A program made the translations under genes and the position numbers. This document shows positions 26,653 to 34,879 of a stretch of 64,000 bases of DNA, piece after piece. The stretch is from Arthrobacter antibioticus (GTDB lineage Bacteria; Actinomycetota; Actinomycetes; Actinomycetales; Micrococcaceae), in contig NZ_JASISQ010000003.1 in assembly GCF_030063205.1 (NCBI RefSeq), forward strand, positions 124,001 to 188,000, written 5' to 3'. The notes under the pieces were generated by a model. That model saw nothing but the letters and a program-made list of their open reading frames with translations, searched no databases and was not told where the DNA came from. Every line of letters starts with the position of its first letter. The stretch's first letter is position 1.

Positions 26653-27864
26653 CTAGTTCTTTCCCGCCAATTGCATTGCCTCAATGACACGGTCTTGTTC
26701 CGCATCGGTGAGCTGGTGATAAATAGGCAGTATCAAAGTGTTTTCGGTGAGCCGCTCCGTCACGGACAGGCTCGCCGTGCCGGTGTCCCTACCCGCATAG
26801 GCTGGTTCCCGGTGAGATGCCATGATGCCGCGCCGAGCAGATATCCCGGCCTGGGCCAGGTCGGCCAGGACGTCTTCACGGGAGCGGCCAAATTCCGGCA
26901 GCACCTCCAACCAAAATGATTGGAAGTTACTTGTCCCGTAGGACGGATCCTGTGACAGCCGAATTCCCGGCAAATGCCGAAGTTCCTCCGTGTACTTGGC
27001 CGCAATGCTGCGCCGCCGCTCTACCGCCTCGGCAAGCCTGCCCAGTTGCACCAGACCCACAGCCGCCTGCATATCCGTCATGCGGAAGTTGTAACCAATC
27101 TCCAAATATTGTTCTTGAGGGGCTAGCAGGGCCGAATGACGGTCCTTGGCCGATGCGCTCATGGCGTGCTCCCGTAGGCGCCCTGCCCGCAGCGCCCACT
27201 CTTCCTTGGAGGTGGTGAGCATGCCGCCCTCGCCCGTGGTGAGGATCTTTCGGGGGTGAAAGGACCATGCCGCAATGTGTGCACCGGCCGCTACCGGACG
27301 CCCCTTGTACGTTGAACCTGCACCGCATGCTGCATCTTCCACAACCACAATGCCCAGCGGATCACACAACGCCAAGATGGGATCCAAATCAACCGGCATA
27401 CCGCCTTGGTCCACCACAATGACGGCCTTGGTACGGGCTGTCAGCGCCGCTTCAATGGTTGCAGCGCTAATATTGCCGGTTTCCAGTTCGACGTCGGCAA
27501 AAACGGGCCGCGCCCCCACATACGTTGGTGCGTTGGCTGTTGCGATGAAAGAAAATGAAGGCACCACGACGTCGTCCCCCGGCTGAACTCCGGCCACCGC
27601 GAGCGCCAGGTGAAGAGCCGTGGTGCAGTTACTGGTGGCCACCGCATGGTTGGCTTGCTGGTTCCGAGCGAAAGCTTGCTCAAATTCTGCAACTTTGGGT
27701 CCCTGCGCCACCCAGCCGGAGGCAATAACCGCGGCAACAGCCTGCGCCTCCTCAACACCAAGCCATGGCTTCATGACGTTGATTCGTGGCAGGGGCTCGG
27801 TGGTGGACTCAGTGGTGGACTCAGCGGTGGTGCTGGACTCGGTGGGGGCGGGTGCGGTGCTCAT
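26653..27864 (-). CDS. DegT/DnrJ/EryC1/StrS sugar aminotransferase (first copy)
   Basis: 403 residues starting at an ATG that overlaps the epimerase stop (ATGA). The first 25 residues are a low-complexity Thr/Ser/Glu stretch (TESSTTAESTTESTTE) encoded by short DNA repeats near 27801-27824, and are probably dispensable. The enzyme proper begins INVMKPWLGVEEAQAV, as in PglE-like 4-aminotransferases. The PLP lysine is in WSFHPRKILTTGEGG, with VVVEDAACGAGSTY before it. It probably aminates a UDP-4-keto-6-deoxy sugar, and the acetyltransferase downstream would finish an N-acetylated amino sugar. No dehydratase that makes such a keto sugar is obvious here, unless the epimerase-like protein at 27861 does it. 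Confidence 0.88.
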   Translation of the reverse strand: MSTAPAPTESSTTAESTTESTTEPLPRINVMKPWLGVEEAQAVAAVIASGWVAQGPKVAEFEQAFARNQQANHAVATSNCTTALHLALAVAGVQPGDDVVVPSFSFIATANAPTYVGARPVFADVELETGNISAATIEAALTARTKAVIVVDQGGMPVDLDPILALCDPLGIVVVEDAACGAGSTYKGRPVAAGAHIAAWSFHPRKILTTGEGGMLTTSKEEWALRAGRLREHAMSASAKDRHSALLAPQEQYLEIGYNFRMTDMQAAVGLVQLGRLAEAVERRRSIAAKYTEELRHLPGIRLSQDPSYGTSNFQSFWLEVLPEFGRSREDVLADLAQAGISARRGIMASHREPAYAGRDTGTASLSVTERLTENTLILPIYHQLTDAEQDRVIEAMQLAGKN

Positions 27865-28871
27865 CGAGCACCGCCCTGACCGCTGCCCACAAGCCTGCCG
27901 GCGGCGATTTCTTCACGCAAAGGTGCCCACCATTGGACAAGTTCCTTCAGACCCTGCTGCAGTCCCGTAGTGGCGGAGAAGTCCAGATCGCGCTGAGCTG
28001 CCGTTACATCAGCTAAGCGCCGTTCCACACCATTGACTGCGCGTTCGGGCCCGTGTTCCACATCCAGTTCAGAACCCATCGCCTTGAGCAGCTCTTGGGC
28101 TAAACCAAGCAGGCTGGTCTCGGTGCCACTAGCCACGTTGTAGGCGCCCTCGGTCACGTTGCTGGCTGCCGCCAAAATGTTGGCCCGGGCAATGTCTTCG
28201 GTGTAAACAAAGTCCATAGTCTGCAATCCATCCCCAAAGATCAGGGGTGGGCGGCCATCGGCAATGCGCTCCATCCACCGCACCAGCACCTCGGTGTACA
28301 AGCCGTGGACATCCATGCGTGGACCGTACACGTTGAAGTAGCGCAGCAGCACGTAGTCCAGGCCGCTCATGGCTTTGAAACTGCGTGCCATACCCTCGTT
28401 GAAGGACTTGGCCGCACCATAGAAAGTGTCATTGTTGTGGTGGTGGTGGCGTTCACTAGTGGGAAATACCTCCGCCATTCCATAAACCGAGGCACTGGAA
28501 GCGGCAATGACCTTGTCCACTTTGTGGGCCGCCGCGGCTTCCAGCACGGTGAAAGTACCATCTACCAGTACCTCCAATGCCAACCGCGGCTCCTCAGCAC
28601 ACTGGGTGATGCGAATGGCAGCTTCATGGAACACAATGTCTTTACCACGTGTGACATCATTGACCAGATCGCGATTGCGCAGGTCTCCTTCAACCAGGTG
28701 GACCTTGCCGCTGGTCATGGCCGTGGCAAGATTTCCCCGCCTTCCCCGCACCAGGTTATCCAGCACATCAATATGGGCCACACCGGCCTCCAACAGCTGG
28801 TCAACGATCGCTGACCCAATGGTTCCCGCGCCACCTGTGACTAGAACATTGGCACCTTGTAACTTGCTCAT
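27861..28871 (-). CDS. NAD-dependent sugar epimerase/dehydratase
   Basis: 336 residues, extended short-chain dehydrogenase type. The NAD site VTGGAGTIGSAIVDQLL is near the N-terminus. The catalytic set is SSASVYG and YGAAKSFNE (Tyr-x-x-x-Lys). LLRYFNVYGPRMD is the usual substrate-side motif. It resembles UDP-glucose/UDP-GlcNAc 4-epimerases more than the membrane-bound FlaA1-like dehydratases. It overlaps the genes on both sides by ATGA. Whether it epimerises or dehydrates cannot be settled by eye. Confidence 0.85.
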   Translation of the reverse strand: MSKLQGANVLVTGGAGTIGSAIVDQLLEAGVAHIDVLDNLVRGRRGNLATAMTSGKVHLVEGDLRNRDLVNDVTRGKDIVFHEAAIRITQCAEEPRLALEVLVDGTFTVLEAAAAHKVDKVIAASSASVYGMAEVFPTSERHHHHNNDTFYGAAKSFNEGMARSFKAMSGLDYVLLRYFNVYGPRMDVHGLYTEVLVRWMERIADGRPPLIFGDGLQTMDFVYTEDIARANILAAASNVTEGAYNVASGTETSLLGLAQELLKAMGSELDVEHGPERAVNGVERRLADVTAAQRDLDFSATTGLQQGLKELVQWWAPLREEIAAGRLVGSGQGGAR

Positions 28872-29977
28872 CGCGTTTCCTCCAGTTGAAATTCGTAATT
28901 GGCCACGGGGCTCTGTTCGCCGTCCGCTGCCAAACTCTTGCTTGCAGCCTCTAGGACCGAGAGGACGCGAAGCCCTGCCACGCCGCCGGTCCGGGAGGGG
29001 CGTCCCTCGTGGATGCTGTCAGCAAATTCAGCCACCATCAGCCCCAACGCTTCTTTTTCCGGCAGGGCCGGGGACCAGGTGTCACCGAGTCTGTAAGAGA
29101 CTGCCTGTGCCTTGCGCTGGACTTCGCTGGTGGATGCTTTTTCAAAGTTGACACCACGGTCATACACACTGATGCGCTGCTGCGGATTCAGGTCATCCCA
29201 CACCAAAGTTCGTTTAGAACCACCAATGACCATTTGCCGAATCTTGGTGGGGCTGAGCCAGTTCACATTGATGTGGGCCATGGCATTGTTGGGCAGCGCA
29301 AACGTCAGGTGCCCCACACATGCCTTGCCGGTACCCAGCGGATCAGCGCCCTGGGCTGCCACGCTTTCAGGGCGCAAACCACCGGGGAGGATGAAGTCAA
29401 TAACGGAAAGATCATGCGGTGCCAAGTCCCAGAAAACATCTACGTCCGGTTGGATCAGACCCAAATTGATGCGGACAGAGTCAATAAACAAGATCTCCCC
29501 CAGCGCATCCTCAGCAATGAGTTCCCGGATTTTCAGTGCGGCCGGGGTGAAGCAGTAGGTGTGGTCCGCCATCAACGTCAAGGAATTCGTTTCCGCAAAT
29601 TCAACCATTTCCACGCCCAGGTGCCACTGCGCAGCCAGCGGTTTCTCAACCAGCACATGCTTACCCGCCCGCATGGCAGCCATGGCCACACCGTGGTGTG
29701 TGCGTGCCGGAGTTGCGATGGCCACGGCATCGATTTCCGTTGAAGCTAGGAGTTCATCCAGGGAGGCGAACACTGGCACATCGCCTAAGGGGCGGGCTAT
29801 CGCTAGCGCCCGCTCTACATCCATGTCCACTATTGCGCTCAGCTCCCAGGCTGGGCTGGCTTTGAAGTTTCGGGCCAGGTTTGGCCCCCAGTACCCGGCG
29901 CCGATGACGGCCACCTTGAGTACGGGTTTTTCGGTAAGCAGGTTCAGTTGATCCAATGGATGGGGTATCGAGACCAT
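28868..29977 (-). CDS. Gfo/Idh/MocA oxidoreductase (WlbA/WbpB-like)
   Basis: 369 residues. The NAD fold AVIGAGYWGPNLARNF is at the start, VLVEKPLAAQW is the family signature, and WDLAPHDLSVIDFIL fits the WlbA/WbpB subgroup. Those enzymes oxidise C3 of UDP-N-acetylglucosaminuronate, giving a 3-keto sugar that a DegT enzyme aminates and an LbH enzyme acetylates. All three activities are in this operon. The start is preceded by AAAGG in an A-rich leader. A 72-base gap with a hairpin separates it from the priming transferase, the largest break in the operon. Confidence 0.87.
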   Translation of the reverse strand: MVSIPHPLDQLNLLTEKPVLKVAVIGAGYWGPNLARNFKASPAWELSAIVDMDVERALAIARPLGDVPVFASLDELLASTEIDAVAIATPARTHHGVAMAAMRAGKHVLVEKPLAAQWHLGVEMVEFAETNSLTLMADHTYCFTPAALKIRELIAEDALGEILFIDSVRINLGLIQPDVDVFWDLAPHDLSVIDFILPGGLRPESVAAQGADPLGTGKACVGHLTFALPNNAMAHINVNWLSPTKIRQMVIGGSKRTLVWDDLNPQQRISVYDRGVNFEKASTSEVQRKAQAVSYRLGDTWSPALPEKEALGLMVAEFADSIHEGRPSRTGGVAGLRVLSVLEAASKSLAADGEQSPVANYEFQLEETR

Positions 29978-30013
29978 GACACTAATTCCATTTCCTTTAT
30001 ATTTTTTTCCTGT

Positions 30014-30031
30014 ACCGCACGTTCGTGCGGT
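30014..30031 (-). other. intercistronic hairpin between the first and second operon genes
   Basis: ACCGCACG and CGTGCGGT (30014-30021 and 30024-30031) form an eight-pair stem with a two-base loop, or seven pairs with a four-base loop. In the transcript it is followed by an A-rich stretch, not a U tract, so a terminator is unlikely. It may stabilise or mark a processing point between the priming transferase and the sugar-synthesis genes. Confidence 0.45.
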
Positions 30032-30049
30032 GGTTCTGGATGTGGAGCT

Positions 30050-31621
30050 CTAGTACGCTCCGACGGGCTCTGCAACCGCTTTGAACGTTCGCCACAAGAT
30101 GACAAAATCTCCTGTGAGCGACCAGTTCTCTACGTAATACAGATCAAGACGAACAGCTTCTTCCCACGCAAGATCTGAGCGCCCACTGACTTGCCACAGT
30201 CCCGTGATGCCTGGCTTGATGAGCAAGCGGCGGTGGGCGGGGCGTTCATAGAGAGCAACCTCCGATGCCAAAGGCGGGCGCGGGCCTACCAGGCTCATCT
30301 GACCCACAAGTACGTTCCAGAACTGTGGAAGCTCATCCAGGGAGAATTTGCGCATCCAGAGTCCGGAGCGGGTAACGCGTGGATCCTTGGACATTTTGAA
30401 AAGCACCCCTGCGCCTTCATCACTGCCCTTCAAGGCCGCCAGCCGGGCTTCGGCGTCAACAACCATGGAACGGAACTTGATCATCTTGAAGGTTTCCCCG
30501 TTGCGACCCACACGTTCCTGATGGAACAGTGCCGGACCGGGGCTGCCCAGTCTGACAACAGCCCCAAGGATCACCAGCACCGGCAGCAGTACAAGTAACG
30601 CGGTCGCGGACAGGATAACGTCCATTGCCCGTTTGAACGCATGCTTGGCTCCGGAGTATTGAGGCAATTCCACATGCATAAGTGGCAGCCCCTCCATGGG
30701 GCGGAAATGCACGCGAGGACCGGCCACGTTGGTCAGACTCGACGCCAGGACCAGCTCCGTGGACATATCTTCCAAGCGCCAACCAAGTTCCTGAATTGCT
30801 TTGGGTCCGCCAGGTAATACGCCGGCTACCACAACGGCCTCGGCACCGGTTTTGCGGACAACGTCAGTGATATCAGCCAAGGTGGACAACACGGGAACCC
30901 CGTACCATGGCTGCTTTAGTTCAATGTCTGAAGCCAAGGTGGTCAACGCCACGCCTGCTACGCGGTAACCTGCCGAGAGGTTGCTGCGGAGGTGGCCAAT
31001 CACGTATTCCACATCCTGCGGGTTACCCAGCACCACCACGTTGGAGAGTGCCTTCCCGGCACTGCGTTGTGCTCCCAACCAGTGGCGCCACAGCCAACGT
31101 CCTGTAAGCAGGAGCAGTATGCCCAGTGGAAGGGCAACGGCAAAGAAGCCGCGAGATACATTGAGTTGGAAGACCACCATGATCATTGCCATGAGCCCAA
31201 AGGTCCGCAGCGTGGATTGCACTACCCGGCGGTATTCGCTCACACCAATGCCAAAGACGCGCTTTTCCCGGGATCGGCTGTATTCCAGATCAATATTCCA
31301 CAACAGAACTATGGCCAGGCAAACCCACAAGTATCCGCGTTCGGAGGTGGTTGTGGATCCCACAAGCGGGCTGGGGCCGAAGCGCCACAGATAAGCCACG
31401 GCAACCACCACAACGCTGATCAAGGCATCGCTTACCCGTAGGCGGTTTAAGTACGAGGTGCTCCATTTGGCGCTTTCGCTACGAGCCTCCGTGCCAGCAC
31501 TAGCCGGGAGCGCATCCCAAACGCTGTGCTGCGCGGGGGAGGACTTACCGGTGTCAGAGACTTTCCTCTGGGGGCGAGCCAGCGCTTTGCCCAAGCGAGG
31601 ATGGAACTTTAGTTCCGTCAT
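30050..31621 (-). CDS. polyprenyl-phosphate sugar-phosphate (priming) glycosyltransferase
   Basis: 523 residues in the usual layout. Several N-terminal membrane spans (about 50-180) are followed by a Rossmann-like domain, one further span (AMDVILSATALLVLLPVLVIL) and the catalytic bacterial-sugar-transferase domain (about 325-523). The last has FHQERVGRNGETFKMIKFRSM, FSLDELPQFWNVL, MSLVGPRPPL and KPGITGLWQVSGRSDL. It moves a sugar phosphate from a nucleotide sugar to undecaprenyl phosphate and so starts each repeat unit. GGGGAG lies seven bases upstream. It is the first annotated gene of the operon that runs to 17125. The ATG also overlaps the stop of a possible 85-codon reading frame. Confidence 0.92.
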   Translation of the reverse strand: MTELKFHPRLGKALARPQRKVSDTGKSSPAQHSVWDALPASAGTEARSESAKWSTSYLNRLRVSDALISVVVVAVAYLWRFGPSPLVGSTTTSERGYLWVCLAIVLLWNIDLEYSRSREKRVFGIGVSEYRRVVQSTLRTFGLMAMIMVVFQLNVSRGFFAVALPLGILLLLTGRWLWRHWLGAQRSAGKALSNVVVLGNPQDVEYVIGHLRSNLSAGYRVAGVALTTLASDIELKQPWYGVPVLSTLADITDVVRKTGAEAVVVAGVLPGGPKAIQELGWRLEDMSTELVLASSLTNVAGPRVHFRPMEGLPLMHVELPQYSGAKHAFKRAMDVILSATALLVLLPVLVILGAVVRLGSPGPALFHQERVGRNGETFKMIKFRSMVVDAEARLAALKGSDEGAGVLFKMSKDPRVTRSGLWMRKFSLDELPQFWNVLVGQMSLVGPRPPLASEVALYERPAHRRLLIKPGITGLWQVSGRSDLAWEEAVRLDLYYVENWSLTGDFVILWRTFKAVAEPVGAY

Positions 31622-31875
31622 TGTCCGCTCCCCGAAGTCAACAGGGGTGCGGTCCTCTTGTAAAAAGAAGGAGCCGACGACGGCTGGGGGAAAGCCTTGG
31701 TCTCAGAAGGCTTATCCGCCGCCGGCTCCGCATGTGGAGTCCTACCATGACAGTAGGGCTGGTTAGTTGGTCCATGATTTTGGCGGCTGACTGCACAGAA
31801 AGAACGGCTGATCTCCAGCTGGTTGTTTCTTCCTCCAGCATGGAGGTACGCCGTTCTAATTGTGCTGAGCATCAT
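31618..31875 (-). CDS. candidate small gene coupled to the priming transferase
   Basis: An 85-codon frame from ATG 31875, with AGAAGG just upstream. Its TGA overlaps the ATG of the sugar transferase (ATGA), the same coupling used throughout the operon. The product starts MMLSTIRTAYLHAGG and ends in a polar Ser/Pro/Lys region with no domain or membrane span. It could equally be untranslated leader that happens to be open. The frame is also open a further 17 codons upstream to a TTG. Confidence 0.3.
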   Translation of the reverse strand: MMLSTIRTAYLHAGGRNNQLEISRSFCAVSRQNHGPTNQPYCHGRTPHAEPAADKPSETKAFPQPSSAPSFYKRTAPLLTSGSGQ

Positions 31876-32152
31876 GAGACCTTCTGGTTTGAGACCACCC
31901 GAGGTTCTCGGGGTAATTAGAGTCAACGCCAGTTCAAGTCATAGAACACGAGTGATTCCTACTCGACTTTGCACTCACCTGTGTACTCGGTTCCTTACCA
32001 AGTACTCGGGTCTGCGCCGTGGGCACTAGGTACCGTCACATTCCGCTGCCAAATTCAACGCTGAATTTGGCGTTAAATGGACGTGTTTATCCGCAGTAGG
32101 TACACACCATTTCAGTTGCCGGCCGTGCCGGAGGTTGCCCTTCCAGGCAAAA
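31876..32152. promoter_or_regulatory. regulatory region between the LuxR-type genes and the exopolysaccharide operon
   Basis: With the small frame to its left this makes a 531-base stretch without an established gene. ACTCG half-sites occur at 31961-31965, 31985-31989 and 32004-32008, and the inverse CGAGT at 31949-31953. CAAGTACTCG at 31999-32008 matches the palindrome at 8612-8621 in nine of ten positions. Such a cluster is what an operator array would look like. A promoter for the operon should lie here, but no clear hexamers could be assigned. Confidence 0.4.
32048..32071 (-). terminator. stem-loop after the second LuxR-type gene
   Basis: GCCAAATTCA (32048-32057) and TGAATTTGGC (32062-32071) form a perfect ten-pair stem with a four-base loop, about 80 bases past the stop of the 32153 gene. 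No U tract follows. A terminator for the regulator pair is the simplest reading; an operator is possible. Confidence 0.45.
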
Positions 32153-34879
32153 CTATTTTTGAATTTCCAGCACTTCGATCGCCAGCGCGAGTTCTTCACG
32201 GGAGGAAACGCCCAACTTTGCGTAGGCCCGGTAAAGGTGACCCTCCACAGTGCGCAGTGAGACGTTAAGCTTTTCAGCAATTTCACGGTCGCTGCAAGCC
32301 GCTGCGGCCAAAGTGGTGACTTCACGTTCACGCCGCGTCAGCTGCGCATTCACCGCAAACTTGGCCCGAGCCTCCAACTGCGCAGCGGATGCCGGAGGCG
32401 TCTTGGAACGATGTTTGAGGCTTTTCTTAGCCCCAGCAGTTACTAGCGAAATTTTGCTCCGCGCTTGACGTGCAAGCCCAAGTAAGCCAGCGCCAGAAAG
32501 TAGACTCTCTGCCTCCACCAACGCCTGGTTCTCACCGGTGAGAAGAGCTTGCGCATAGGCGCCCACGCTGCGAGCCCACGGGCCTTCTACCCCGGCTGCA
32601 ACAGCTCCAACACGAGCGGCAACGCTGTCATCCCCCAGTTCCAGCGTAAGAACCAACGCGTTTAGTTCTAACATTGAAGAACCATCGGCACCTGCCGCGT
32701 TGGCTTGTGCCAGCAACTCGGCTAGTCCGGGTCCCTCTGGTTGCAGCAGATGACGGGCGGCACAAAAGTAGGCACGCTCGTGTGCGAGGACCACAAACAT
32801 CCCCGTACTCTCCACGTATTCCTCCATGAGTTGCGTTGCCATCCCATGCCGTCCCAAACACGCAGCCGCGTAGGCGGCCATGGCCGTGCAGTAGCCGAGC
32901 AATTGTTGCGGGTCACTGGATCTCAGTGCATCGATGCCTGGTAGTAGCGCCTCCAGGGCTTCAGAGTTCAGTCCACACCGCAAAAATGCCATACCCCTGA
33001 CCACACTTACACCGCCGCCAAATGAGAAAACCACTGGTCCAGCTTCCACAGAAAAATGCTGCAGCACACCCTCCGCAGCCGCCCAATCACCAGCACACAA
33101 AGTGGCCGCAACATGCCTAAGAAGTATGGTTTCCGGCAGAAAGAAAACATCATCCTGCTCAGAATGCTCAATTGCGAACGATTCCTGTGCCCGCACCAAA
33201 GCCTGCAATGGATAACCCTGAGCTGTGAGCCGTTCGGCATCCATGGCTAGTGCCACAGCGCGGTACAGCTTCTCTGATGCCGTGCCCAGTTTGTTGGCCC
33301 GGGCAAGGACCATGGCCAGTGGAGCCATGTCTGAGTAGCGGCCCTCTCGGGATAACTCCATCAGCGTCAGAAGCAGCGCACTTTTACGGCTGTGCTCCAG
33401 GATGTGATCGCCCTGATCCGGGTTCTCCAACGCCAGCCGTTCACCAGCCTTGCGCAGTGCGTCAGCGTCGTCTTCAATGGCCTGTACCGGCATCCCCAAC
33501 GCCGAACGGGTTGAGGCACGCAGCAACGTGCCAAAGAGCAGATCTTCGAGGTTTTGTGCGTCCTCTGGCATGGTCTGCATATAGGCGAAAGCTCCGGTGT
33601 AGTCACCAAGATCGTATTTTGCCCGGGCCCTGACCATGTTCGCACGGAGTTGGTACTCCTTGCCGCCAATGGCATCCGCCAAACGTAAAGAGATGGCTGA
33701 TTCATAGAGTCTGCCCGCATAGGTGGCAGCTTGCAGAATTAGCTTGTCATCAACATCTACACCGATTTCCAGTGCCCATAAAACCCGTCGCAACAGCGCG
33801 TGGGAGTCCAAGGCCTCCCAGCCCAACCGCATAACGAGTTGTTCATGCAGATGCCGGCTTTGTCCGATCGGGACCAGCTCACGAATCATTTCCCCATAGA
33901 CGGGATTGACCAGGGAGAGCAACTCCGAGTCTGGGTGACGGTGCTGCACCAAATTCCATTCACGTAGTTCGTTCACAGCCACGGCTCCGATTAGCTCATT
34001 CACCAGGTGGGCGTCAATCGGCTCAGCGAGGGCAATTAAGTTCAAGGCTGACTTGCCGGCATCGGAAAGTCCTCGAAGTTGCGTACGAACGGATTCGCTT
34101 AATTCCCGACCATGAGCGGAATTGCCGTGTGCAAGAACCCACCGGCCACGTCTCAGCGCGAGTTGTCCATTTCTTGCCGCGTCACCTAACATAATGCGCA
34201 GCAGGAGAGGGTTCCCGGCAGAAGCGGACCAAAAGTGCCTGCTAGTTGCCGCTAAGACCGGGCCACCCAGTACAGTGTCACAGAACTGGCGGCCCTGTTC
34301 CAGGCTCAACGGTTCCAAAATGATGTTCTCTGCCGTGCCTGTAGACCACAACTTCGGCAGTGGTTCCGGCATAATCTTTCGGCTCACATGTGAGGCCACG
34401 ACGTTCATAGTGCCGGACATGACCAAATCCACCAGAAGCTTCGAGGTGGATGAGTCTATGTAGTGGGCGTCGTCAATAATTATCAGCGGTGGATCAGCGG
34501 TGGGCTGCACAGATAAAGGAAGCAGCTCTCTAAGCCGCTCAACTTCTGCCAGCAGCGCGTGCAACACATTCGTTGCGGCATTTATGTGTCCTTTGCCCGC
34601 CCTAGTCATCAGCGAGGCAAGCACGCCGTAGGGGACGTTAGAGAGTGATAAAGAGCCGTGGATAAAGACAACCGGCACATATTTGCCAGCTTCAATGCTC
34701 AGCTCACGGAGAATGGAGGTGGCACCTAATCCGTTCTCTGACGTCAAGAACACTGCACGGCACTCCTCCGTGCGAATAACGGAGATGATGTCTTGCAGCT
34801 CTGCCTCCCGGCAGAAAGGTGGTTCAAGGATTGCCGGTGTTCCCGACCGGGCGCACTCAGCGCGCTCTGGCGGGCTCAC
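32153..34879 (-). CDS. LuxR-family STAND-type regulator with altered P-loop
   Basis: 908 residues, built like large ATP-binding LuxR regulators: N-terminal ATPase (about 20-300), long helical repeat middle, and C-terminal LuxR helix-turn-helix (LTRREREVTTLAAAACSDRE, then SLRTVEGHLYRAYAKLGVSS). In the Walker A position the sequence is SENGLGATS where the canonical form is GxxGxGKT. The ATP-binding lysine is replaced by alanine (codon GCC), while Walker B PLIIIDDAHYID is intact. It therefore probably does not bind or hydrolyse ATP normally. GTG 34879 overlaps the stop of its upstream paralogue (GTGA), so the two are made together and may work as a complex. It is next to the exopolysaccharide operon, its likely target. 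Confidence 0.88.
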   Translation of the reverse strand: MSPPERAECARSGTPAILEPPFCREAELQDIISVIRTEECRAVFLTSENGLGATSILRELSIEAGKYVPVVFIHGSLSLSNVPYGVLASLMTRAGKGHINAATNVLHALLAEVERLRELLPLSVQPTADPPLIIIDDAHYIDSSTSKLLVDLVMSGTMNVVASHVSRKIMPEPLPKLWSTGTAENIILEPLSLEQGRQFCDTVLGGPVLAATSRHFWSASAGNPLLLRIMLGDAARNGQLALRRGRWVLAHGNSAHGRELSESVRTQLRGLSDAGKSALNLIALAEPIDAHLVNELIGAVAVNELREWNLVQHRHPDSELLSLVNPVYGEMIRELVPIGQSRHLHEQLVMRLGWEALDSHALLRRVLWALEIGVDVDDKLILQAATYAGRLYESAISLRLADAIGGKEYQLRANMVRARAKYDLGDYTGAFAYMQTMPEDAQNLEDLLFGTLLRASTRSALGMPVQAIEDDADALRKAGERLALENPDQGDHILEHSRKSALLLTLMELSREGRYSDMAPLAMVLARANKLGTASEKLYRAVALAMDAERLTAQGYPLQALVRAQESFAIEHSEQDDVFFLPETILLRHVAATLCAGDWAAAEGVLQHFSVEAGPVVFSFGGGVSVVRGMAFLRCGLNSEALEALLPGIDALRSSDPQQLLGYCTAMAAYAAACLGRHGMATQLMEEYVESTGMFVVLAHERAYFCAARHLLQPEGPGLAELLAQANAAGADGSSMLELNALVLTLELGDDSVAARVGAVAAGVEGPWARSVGAYAQALLTGENQALVEAESLLSGAGLLGLARQARSKISLVTAGAKKSLKHRSKTPPASAAQLEARAKFAVNAQLTRREREVTTLAAAACSDREIAEKLNVSLRTVEGHLYRAYAKLGVSSREELALAIEVLEIQK

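Noticed and set aside
17125-31621. recent horizontal transfer of the whole exopolysaccharide operon
   Set aside because: No mobile genes, integration site or broad composition break could be seen by eye; possible but unsupported.
31638-31841. 67-codon - strand frame in the operon leader
   Set aside because: It lies within the better-supported 85-codon frame in another phase, with no coupling to a neighbour and no ribosome site.
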